From the NCBI RefSeq assembly GCF_000764305.2, contig NW_025940648.1, positions 342,289 through 406,288 on the forward strand: a stretch of 64,000 bases of DNA, written 5' to 3'. Numbering within the stretch: position 1 is the first letter of the stretch; each line of letters begins with the position of its first letter. Made by a program: the position numbers and the translations under genes. The notes beneath the pieces were generated by a model. It saw only the letters and a program-made list of their open reading frames with translations. It searched no databases and was not told the origin of the DNA. This stretch comes from Hyalella azteca. Lineage: Eukaryota > Arthropoda > Malacostraca > Amphipoda > Hyalellidae. Below are positions 51,701 through 63,700 of this stretch, in pieces.

Positions 51701-54700
51701 AACATGGAAACCTACTTCGCAATTCGGCAAAGTATGTAGAAAATTTTGCTGAGATCCACTTCATTCTTGTTATGAGCGAAGAGAAATCAATAAAATTTTG
51801 ATTATAAATATTCAGGTGAGAATGTTAGCTTCTGACCCGGATCAAAAGGAGCTACGCGACCATCTTCAGAACCTCACCGCGAACAACAAAGCTCCCGCAA
51901 GTTTGAATTCAAGCACTCTGGTCTCTCCTTTAATAGCGAGTTTTTATGAAGGGGTTTGGTTCTTTGTCGAAGCATTCAACAGGACCCTCAAGTTGAAGCG
52001 ATTGAATCCGAATATTTCAGTGAAAACTGAAATATTCAATCAAATGAAAACCGGCACCTTTTACAGTGAGTTGATGACATTTCTGATGTATTGTATTATG
52101 AATTAGCTTTAGCAATTGTACGATGGAATTGATATAAGTAAAAATAACAATATTTTTATCGATAATTGAGCCTCTTCTCTGCATCAATAATTTCATTTAA
52201 ATGATAAGTTACATGATAAATCACAGAACGAAGGATTCTTTAAATGGTCCTTTTTAATAATTAACAGGTCACCTCAAGAAAAGAAATTACACTTTGACAG
52301 ACAGAACCATCCCCGACCAATATTCGCTACTAAACTGGCAAAACTTATCTGGGGAAATATCTTTCCAGGTGAGCTAGCAAAAGAAAAAAATTATCCACAA
52401 ATCATCAGACAAGGGTTCAATTGAAAGGGTAGAATTCAAAACAAATTGACGTCCGGAAATTAATGATTTCAAATTTCTTCAGGAAGTGGTCGTAATGGAT
52501 ACATTTGAAAGTACTGAAGAATGGAAATCTAATAATGCCAAAATATATTGGTATGGCAAGACGTATACATGGGAGCAGTGGAGAACATCCCGACCAACAG
52601 ACTCCCCGGAATGTGGATTCAAAGGAGAAAAATGTGAGTTTAAAAAACACAAGAGCAAACTGAACTGATCACGAGCGCTTCGAATTAAGACCAAACTATT
52701 ACTACAAAAATTCTCCCTGAGATTGGTCTTAATGGTTTAAAGTTATTATTTAAGTCATTGATGGGCAGGGTGGCCCAGTGGTTAAATCAGAGTACCAAGA
52801 TTGGAGCAGAGAGGTGGGGGTTCGATCCCAGCTCTGTGCACCAGTTTCTGTTCAGATCGACAAGGAGGCCGGGCGGTTAAGGAAAGTGAATTTGAAGCAG
52901 TGAGTTGCGAGTTCAAGCCCGCAACATGTTGTGGATGTTATGGAATGTTAAGAATCGGTGACAGGCCTACGGCCTAATAAACGCTGAAATCACTATATGT
53001 TATATTTATATATATTGATAAGCTCTTATGCATCTTCAAATATTCGAGATAATACTGACTTTTATTAAGCTCAGTTGTATTATAGATATCTTAATGATTT
53101 TTAGTTTTAGGAGGAAATACCTAAACACCTTTCCAAAACAGGCAAGACAGATCGAGCAGGACTCCTGATGGCATATCATATCATTTATGATATGATGTTC
53201 ATTTTCAAAATGCAACAGCATCCGTTTAAATATCAAAATATCAAAATAATGTTGAATTTGAATCATATGCTGAAATATTTATTTCCATAAAAAATCATCC
53301 CGAACATGAGGATGCGAGAATTGAATTAAAAACTCATTCTTGGTAAACTGCAAGCCGATAAAAGACTGATGTACATTTGTGAGAATGTAAATGTGTGAAA
53401 ATTCTTTAGTTCTAAAAAAGTAATTATTTTATAACAGCAAATAATGAAGTTAGTGCATGAGCAAAAAAACAGTTCGACAAAAACCTTCCCAAACCAAAAA
53501 CGGTCCAACAATTCATACGAGCTTGAGTAAATTCGTCAACTCTCAGAATAGCTCAAGAAAATTTTATCAGAGATTAGTGAGTCATAACGAAAACAGCAGC
53601 CTTTATTGAGTACTTTATATAGGCTTTCATCGAGTTTTTCGAGCAGGCGGCTGTGACGCGCGTTGTCAAGTATATGTCTCCCTCTCGGTTGCTGCGAGCT
53701 TGCTTCTCCTTGCAGTGGCAGTGGGCATATGGTGAGACTAACATAAATCTGTTAGGCATTGCTATGAGCAATCAAGCTCATGTTGAAAAGGTCATATTAC
53801 ACATTTAGAAAAGAAAAATACAACGCTCTTTTTATGAAATCAAATAACTTAGCTTAGCACAATATTAGAGGTATTCAAGTAGAAGTTCACGGTTTAAACA
53901 AAATTAAAGCGTAACTATTGTCTACTATGCTTGTCTATTATGAGCCAAAATTATTATTATTATGTCAAAATTATGCTTATTAGATTGTTTTTAGTCAAAC
54001 TAAATGCACGCAAATTAATCAAATTCCTCTACTAAACTAGTAATCAGGAAAGCAGATTTTGAATAAATATACTTAACACTCACACGAGACAAGCTCAATA
54101 TAAATGGCGAAATCCCTGGTAATTTTATACGTTATATGCTTTACCAATTATAAATTCTTAGCGATTGCTTTCTGGTCAAAATTTGAGATAAACCTGTATC
54201 ATCATCACCGGATAAAAACTGTTTTATTTAATTTGTGCAAATGTAACCCAGCCTAATTTCCTATTAATCTTTAATGAAAATGTGCAGGATGTATCAAAAC
54301 GAAAGAAGCATTAAAGAAATGTCTTGGAAAGTCCCGTACGAGGAAATCGATTTCACTTTTCAAACGGAGAAAAAACCAACATTCATCAAGAATGGCTCAA
54401 CTTATTTGAATGATAATGTGAGCCTCATAAGCAATCAAGAAGTAAGTTGGGAAATCCATATTATAGATAATATAATCTATCGATGGTCATTTGATGTTAT
54501 AATATTTCATTCATTTTCTTATGAAAAAACGTAAATTATTAATTAGCCTTCGCATAATTAGTCTTTATAGTTTCGGGTAAGTCGACTTTCCTTCATTCCC
54601 TCTTCATTTGCTTCAGTTAACCTTTCAATCCAAATAACATTTAATGAAAATTTTACGAGAAATCCTCAGTGTTGTCTGTAAACAACCTTCAAGAGTGATC

Positions 54701-57700
54701 TATTCTTAGTCTCAGAGTAACAAAAGTCTAACTATTAAATCACATTTAATAGTTCAATTAGTTTGCAGAAGCTGTGTGACATTCAGAGTAACAAAAACGT
54801 AACTATTGAATCACATTTAATAATAGTTCAATTAGTTTGCAGAAGCTGTGTGACATTGACGTGTTATCTGTAACGAAGATGACTGTCACTTTCTGTAGAA
54901 TAAAATAGATAAGAAGTGTCGGTGCTGAAGAAATAGGCCCATGGCCTGTTGCCGATTCTTGTATCCTTTTGACCAAATCTTTTCAAAACTGACGTTGGTT
55001 TGAGATAGTTACTGGACTTATTGCCAGGTCTATAAGGTGCTTGATGTTTCAAGACTGAACATATACTCCGGCATAGCTTATCTATGACTCCCAAGCAATG
55101 ATGCCGATGCCGCTACTCACGGCCGCTACATTGCAGGAATGAGTTATGTACACGGCGATGATCACGTTACTTATATTCATGCATTCATTACATATGTGCC
55201 GATTATTGAGTCGACAAATGCATGTTCGAAATAGATTACCGATAATGCGTCCGTATTGATGTTTAGTGCAGTTAACACCCGTAATTAACTAGAAAAATTG
55301 GGTGAAAATAATTACTGATTATGAAACGATAATTCCTTACCACCCGAGCCTGGAGGGTAATACTAACCCGTGTCGGTTTGGGGTTAAGAAATTATTTCTA
55401 GTTTGGTTTCACCGAGAGTAATCTAAAAAATTTCTACTCCAACAGCAAATTTTGAATAACAGTAGCAAAGCAAGGTTGGCATCATTCAAAGTAAGTATAC
55501 TAAGAATCTAATGGTATAAAAATTATTAAATCTTACCACCATCAGCATACTCGTATATACTGCGCTATGCCAACAATGATTTTGAAACTTTCGTCCTGAG
55601 TTACAAGTTGGAACATATGATGCTGGATTATAATACTTATTTTAATATAATGATTCTAAAATTTAATTTATAAACATGTTTAAAAGTAATGATATTATCA
55701 GGGCAATCCAGTGATCGTAAAGTACTTGAGTCGAGCTCAAGTTCGTTTATCCAGGAAGCTCTTGCTGGAGCTCAAAGCGGTGAGTCAAATTCGGGCAGTT
55801 GCACTGATGCAATAATCACAATTAGAATTCAAGCTTTTGAATTGAATGGTGATAATTATTTAATATAATAATGATGTAATAATAATGCGGATACTTCCTT
55901 TTCAAAAATAGCATATGTTGAAGCTTCTTGCACTTATTTATAATCACTGTTGCACCAATTGCACGGCCAGTTGCACTAATGCAATAACCACTATTAGAAT
56001 TCAAATTATTCAAACGTATCAATGATGAGATTGAATGGAAATAATTATTGAATATAATAGTAATGTAATAATAATGCGGATACTTCCTTTTCAAAAATAA
56101 TATATGATGAAGCTATACATTAATTTTGGAAGATATGATATTACATAAAAATTGCTGACAATCATAAATTACATGCTGAACTGGAAACTGACTTGGAGGT
56201 TTTATAGACTAGTTTGTACTAAGAAAGAATTTCGAAGACAAGGCTCCTCGACAGCATCCACGAATGCAGAATGTTTCAAAGTAATCTTTGTTTTCAAGTT
56301 GCTTTGATGTCAGTCAAGCAACCTAACTTGTTTCAGATGAAGGATCTCGGGTGCAGAAACATAACAAAAGTATTTGGTGCATGCTTGGAAGCTCCAAACA
56401 ATTGTATTCTCAACGAATATTGCACGCGAGGTTCACTGCTCAATTTATTAGGCAAGGAAAACTTTAAACTTGACAAGATTATGAAATACTCGCTTCTGTT
56501 CGACGTCGTCAAAGTGAGTATGAACGTTACGCATACCAAACGTATTTACATTTGGTATGCAATAACTAAATTTGAGCCCATAATTTTGCTAAGATTACTC
56601 GAAAGATATGTCACATATTTCATTTGGAAATTGAATGCTATATGCATTTAGGTTTTTAAATAAAATGAATTGTGATAATACGAAGCGTTCATCTAAGGGG
56701 CTGTTGAAGCTCCACTCTAGCAAAATAAAAATTCACGGAAATCTCAAGTCTTCGAACTGCGTTGTCAACGCGAGATTCGTCGTCAAACTCACGGATTTCG
56801 GAATTCTTGATCTTCGGGAGAGAGACGAGTCAATAGAATCAGCTGATACTGCGGACTTTTACGCAGGTAAGTCGGTAGAACATTGGATGTTCCAATAAAT
56901 GTTCAATAAAATCAGATGATATTGAATAATTTTACGAAAATAACTCTACGATCGTGAATGTCACTTTAAAATGTTCAATAGAATCACCGGACACTGAAGA
57001 CTTTCACGCATGTTAATCATTAGAACAGTGAATGTTGATATAAATGTTCAGTAAAATCACCTGATATTGAATACTTTTACGAAGGTGCGTCGATACGACC
57101 GTGAATGTTAAATGTTTCTTCAAATCAGTGGCTACCGGCTTGTGCCGCGCGTTTCATTAGTGGTACCAAAGCGCCTAGCGAGTGGTACGCGAACTTAGGA
57201 GTCATTGACGATTTTTTCATTTTGCTACTTGGCAAAAATGTTTATTGCATGACACAAGATAATCTGAAAGCAATTTGCAACAATTATCATACGCCACCCA
57301 TAGACCGTCTCTCCTTCAATTGTATACATTATGCACTAAATGCAAAATTCGTTAGTGCATTAATTAAGTGAGATAGAGTTCAATCAATACTACTTATTAG
57401 CCCCTAATATGCAGTATTAGTTGATGCTGCCTCGATGTGCGTGGCGAATAGACAGATTCTCCAAGCAATACTTGATAACCACAATATTTGGAACCCCTGC
57501 TTTCAATCAGACTAATAGAAAACTGATCAGTGTTTAAACTGATTTATTGGCACATAACAGTGCCATAACTTCTTGAATGGATTTAACCATTCAAGAAGTA
57601 TCAAAATTTATCCATACCTTCAGGGAGTGATAAACATAACAATAATTAACAATAAGGTCAGCTAAACAATAATTAATTTCCAGGTCAGCTTTGGAGCGCA

Positions 57701-60700
57701 CCTGAAATGCTGAGGCGAGGTCATGAATTGTCAAGCCGTGAAATTCAGAAATCTGATTTATATTCTCTTGGTATCATCATAAACGAAATTTTTACAAGGA
57801 GAGGAACTTTCCCACTACCAGACGAGAGTAAACACATCTCAATCGCAGGTAAAACCAGGGCCCATACTTTCAAAAAAAGTTACGAGATCGTAAGTTCATC
57901 AGCCAATCATTGACGGCCTTTCAAGCAAAATCCACCAATCATAGACAAGAAAATAGAGCGTAAGTACTTACGTTCACTTTGCGAGTTTTGAAAGTATGGC
58001 CCCAGATCTGTATTGGAGAGAAATAAGTTCAATTGTTTCGAGCCGTAACTGATATGTTACAAGGCTGAACAGTGAACAATTTATGATAACTGCTGCTCAT
58101 TCTCCAATCAACCTTAATTTAGATTGTCCTAGTATATTTATATTACTCTTCTTGTTTCACATTTGTTTATGGAAACATACAAAGATTAAACTAAAATGTT
58201 AATTCTTGCATATTCATCAATATTGCAGTACAATTTAGATAAAGAAATCTTCGTACCGTAAAAGATCAGTACACTTAAATTTATGCCAAAGAACTCAAAT
58301 CATTCTAAATGCCTCCTAATTGCTCGTGGGTTTTTCAGAGATCGTAACCAAAGTAAGAGAAGGTTCTCTACCCCAAATGAGGCCGATGATTGGGGAAGAC
58401 GTGGAGGATGAAATCAGGGATTTGTTGGAAAAAACATGGAAGTGGAATCCAAAAGATCGCATTTCCTTATCCGACATCAAGTCGGTCATCCAGAAGTGAG
58501 AAATTTTATTTGCATGAATTAATAATGAATAACGTAGAAATAGATAGATGGCAATCACACATTCTATAGCTGATATCTATATATCTTTCGTAATTGATTC
58601 ATTGCAATAACAGCAGCAAAATTATAATACGTAACTTATACAACGTAATATTAAATATTACAACTAGAGAAACAATGTTATGTACCTACTCAATACAAAA
58701 CTTTTCTAGTGAACGAAATATTTTACCAGGCAACAGAACACGGGAAACATAATGGATAATTTATTACGAAGAATGGAAGAATATTCCAACGAATTGGAAA
58801 AACAAGTCGATGAAAGAAAGAAAGACTACATGGAAGAGAAGGCGAAATGTGAAGACTTACTTTATCAACTTCTGCCTAAGTACATGATCCCAAAATAAAA
58901 CGATACATAATACAAATTAATGCACTTCTAAAGTAGAACTTTATGCTCACATGACGACATTTAATTAAAATGAAAATGTCAAATTATTAATACACAATTG
59001 CTTGAAAATACTGAACACCAATATTGATAAAATTCGAATAAACAATCTGATAATTATGTGACTGGATTCGGACTCCGACAGATCAGTGACAGAGAAGCTG
59101 GTGGCACGACAGCCAGTCTTGGCAGAGCATTTCAGCGCTGTGACCATTTACTTCAGCGACATAGTTGGTTTCACATCACTTTCTTCAGAATCATCACCAA
59201 TGCAAGTGAGTTGCGAGAGAAAACTTTTTAAAATTCCGAAAAATAATAGAAATAATACTATTCGTTTCCTTCAATGTCGTTAACTGTACAATGAATAAAT
59301 AATCAAGGCATGCGTAAGGGCGCTCAGAATGTTGTCATGAACACGTCCACGGGATCACAGGCTTGTCACATTTCAAGCAAGCTTAACGCAAGCCCTGTAA
59401 ATTCTATGTCAAGCATGAAAAAATGTATTTTTTCAATACAAGAATTCATGAAATACTTGTTAATTAGATTTTTCCCTCAATTGCCAATTTTTTGAAGGCA
59501 CACTTGTGCAAACACTACTAAAAATTTGTAGTGATATCTCACGAAAAATCATGGTCTGATCTACTAAACTCTGAAGTGATTATGCAAAATATGATTTCCT
59601 ATTCTTTTAAGGTTGAATTGATGCTTAGTAAGCTCCCGTTATCACTATTTTATGAAAAAATTGTCTTTCAGATCGTAGAAATGCTCAACGCTCTCTACTT
59701 ACTTTTCGATACAAAGATCAAGGCTTTCGACATTTACAAGGTGAGTGCTCGGAGTGTCGTGAGAAAACACTGACATATCGGCCAGGAAGTAATGGCAGAC
59801 TCAATGTGTCAGACATCCATATACCTTCATATAATATAGACTTCATCTAATAGGAAAGAAATTGAAAATGAAAGATAAGAATTAAATAATCATTGCTGAG
59901 TCCAGGTGTTACAAGCGGTCGGCGCATGACTTCTTCACCTTCAAACCGGCATCAAATCAAATCAGACTACTAGCATATTAGCCCGGCATCTTTCAGGATC
60001 GGTAAACCTTTGCGTTTAAGAGTCTCGTTATCCGGAATCTCGCAAATAAAAATAAAGTTAAAGAAAGATCGGTTTTGATAATTACAACAAGACCTGTCTG
60101 TTCACACATACATTTAACAAAAATTTTCATTTAAATCCCTTAAAAATGAGGGAGAAGCATTATTCGTCATCAAATTTATTTGTTTAACAAATAAATAGCA
60201 AAATTACTTTAATCAATCCAAACCTTCCCGGCCCGTTTTTCAATGCCTTTCTATTCTTCCACTAGGAATAAACTGTGAGGCCCAGGGTATCCTAAATACG
60301 CGCCCCAACAGCCCCCTAGATGTTTGTGGTGTCAGTCTTGAAACAAACTCACAATCTTTGACAAATCTGTGTAGATTGCACTTTGAAAATTTGCGTTCGT
60401 GGGCTTGTTTTACTGCAGTGTTGGCCCTGTAAATAAATATATGGGGGAAATTCAGACGTATTTCAGCAACGTCCATCTTGCCGAGTCATTGCCGGATCTC
60501 TGATTTCATTCGTAGTGATGTAATAATTGGTACCACAGAAAGGTGAAGGTAGATGCTAGTAACATACAAAATTTTCAGTTCTAATTTACTAGCGTGAATC
60601 TTTCCTCTTACGGTATTTATCAAAACTTCCAAAGAACTTCCTAACGGGAGAATGATGAGAAAATTTATCACGAATAGACGTTTTAGTAGTGCCCTGTTTT

Positions 60701-63700
60701 TAATTACGTTAAATTAGTTTTAGAATTATCATTGGCAACGTGATTGGGACAAACGGGATGGATAAACTCAAATCTGATACATCACAAGTCAGAAGCAACG
60801 CCAGTTTGAGCTATTAGTTGTTAGTTAACAAATTACGAAATAAAGTTATAACGTTGAACAAATGCGCAGGTTGCTAATATCACTTGTGCATCGGCGTTTT
60901 CGTTGGTTGTGCGAATATCATACTAATTGTGATTATTAATCAGAAAAATTATTTCAAAACGACTCGAGAGTCGCGTCCACATATAATTTTTAGGTCGATT
61001 TCAACCAAGATCTCTTATTTAGGTAGAAACTATCGGCGACGCGTACATGGCTGTGTCTGGTGCGCCTCAGCGAAATGACAACAGGCATGCCAGAGAAGTT
61101 GCAAGGATGGCCCTCACACTGCTGGACGCAGTCAAGAAATTCCAGTGAGTATATTAGTCCATCTAATACATTGGTGCTTGATCTTTCGTCGGCGCAGGGA
61201 CTCTATAGAAGCCACGTGTCCCTTAAGGACGCTAGAGTTTGGGGCGAGGTACTTAGGAGGGCTATAGTGCATTACAAGCATTGAAGCGCTGAGATGTGTT
61301 TCTCCACTGAACAAATTTCGATGCAAGAACGAGCAGATACATTCTAAAAAAATTTTAATCATAAAAGCTGATTTTATTCATGCCAGCAATTTTTTTATGG
61401 AATTGTTACGTGATTCAACTCGTGCGCTCTGAGACGCTGTAAGAAAAAATCCCTGTAGTCACGTTGTCAAAAAGTAATAATTGTAACTTATTCTTACTCC
61501 AAGCCCAATAGTTGTCAATTACAATGCAACTTAGTGATAATTTAATAATATTTCAAATCTTAACAACAATAATTACATCAAATCAAGTATTTGAACCATT
61601 CATCGTCTTTTCTTTCTGAAATTTCATTCTTTCCCATAGATGTTAAATCGATGTCATAAATTCTTAGGGAAAAAATCATCAGATTCCCAAAATCTTTACA
61701 GAATACCTCACCGCCCCGAGAAGCAGCTGCAGCTGCGGATAGGGGTGCACTCGGGCCCGTGTGTGGCCGGGGTGGTGGGACAAAAAATGCCGCGCTATTG
61801 TCTCTTCGGCGACACCGTCAACACCGCATCCAGGATGGAAAGTACCGGAAAGCGTGAGTGTCGGTGCTTATCTCCATGGTTGAACTAGTATAAGGTTGAC
61901 CCATGAGAAGCTCATTTTCGCGGATGGAGCTTGTTTTTCTCCTATGACGTCACTGATCTCAATGACGTCACGGGCATAAACCAATTACCGAAATGCCTTC
62001 AAACCAGTCAACCAATCCGTCATGGGAATGACGGGTTTGTTTACGTTTCTCGATCTCAGTGACGTAACAAGAAAGCTGAACTGAAAGGCGGAACTTGTGG
62101 GTCAACCTTATATAGTTCAACCATGCTTATCTCATTCTCGCCGTAATATATAGTTAAAATAATGTACATAAATTCATAGTAATTAAGCTACGTTCATGGA
62201 TTATTAAACAGGAGACTGGCTACTATACTTATTAAATCCCGAATCATTCCCAAAGCGATGGAGATCCACGTGTCGAGCACTACACAAGAGCTTCTAGAGC
62301 AACATTTTCCACAATTTCAGCTAGAAGCCAGAAACTCCGAAGAAATAGAGGTGAGTTCAGGAAGTTTTGGTAGTTGGTAGTTTGAAAATAAATCCGTCTG
62401 AATTTTAATTTTATTCATTTTATATATATATAAAAAATAAATTGTAGATATTTTAGTCTTTTAAGAAATGCTTGGCCTCAAATTTATAAAATATTCTGCA
62501 CACCATATGCTGGACGACATAAATTTAATGCCCTGGAATTTATGCCCGATTAATCGCCATTAAGTTCGAGACTTAATTAAGCAGAAATTACATTTTTACG
62601 TAGTGTGTTTTTTACATTGGAGTTAAAAATTTCGATGCTTCGTGATTTTTTTTATAATTTGTCCAGGGTGATTCACGGAAACTTCCTGCTTTGAAAGCTC
62701 AATAAAGACATAACTAGTAAAGGTATAATTACAATATAAATTTATGGAAAAAGACATTACACTTAGGTTTAAAGATTACATCGGATATATGACGGCCTCC
62801 AAAGTCAATGCATTCAGTTAGTCGATTTTTTAAGTTCTGTTCGACTCTCTGACGCTTATTGACAGGTATGTTGGCGATGACTTGGCGTATGTTGTTCTTC
62901 AAAGGCAGGGTCCTTGGACAGTCATTGAGAACAATTGGTCTAAGTCTCTAAGATAACTTAAAAAAATTAAACGAAGCCAAATCGAAGGATGGGGCCGGAC
63001 AAATAAGGTCTCCCCTCAAGGAGATGAGGTGTTATGCAAAATGTTGTCTCTGACAAAGACAAATATGCAAAACGACCATTAGAAAAGTACGCCTAAACAG
63101 CAAACGCACGCTACTCACTTGTCAAATGCATAGTGGCAACTGACTAGGCGGGACACAAAATTTCACTACCTTGGCTTTCATATGGAATACTCGCGCCTTT
63201 TTCCTACAAAATCTGACTGATTGGCGCTTACTACAGAAAAAGGTTACAGAATAAGGTTACCTTCATCTGTGATGAATCACAGATGAAGCTTCCGTGAATC
63301 ACCCTGTTCTACACGTGGAAATTCATTTAGTCAAATTTAAATTAAGCTGCATTAAAAAAATCACAACATTTTGAAACTCGGTCGAATCGCATAAATGAAT
63401 ACGTATTGAATTCTTCCTCGAACAGGGTAAAGGAGTCGGTACACAAACATTCTGGTTGAAGGGAGAAATAAAATCGGAAGAGGCCTCAGAAGGCGAGTTT
63501 AGCAGTTACCAGGAGCGCGACGAGATGAGATCGAACTCGAGCCGAAACCCAGAAAGAAGCCGAAAAACGCTGACCCGACAGAACTCAAACATTGAGACGA
63601 GGACTCAGCGCATCAGTAACCAACAATATCAACTTGACCTTTCTGCTCCAAATACTCCTCTTTTAACTCACCTTTCTGATTGCTCGATTCATCGTGCTGC

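Noticed and set aside
52763..52845. Possible tRNA gene with good A and B boxes
   Set aside because: The arms do not fold cleanly, it continues into a second tRNA-like half, and flanking target repeats show it is a SINE.
55822..56094. Open frame of 90 codons on the - strand in gene 2 intron 14
   Set aside because: Repetitive Tyr/His/Ile-rich peptide caused by the 172-bp duplication of AT-rich sequence.
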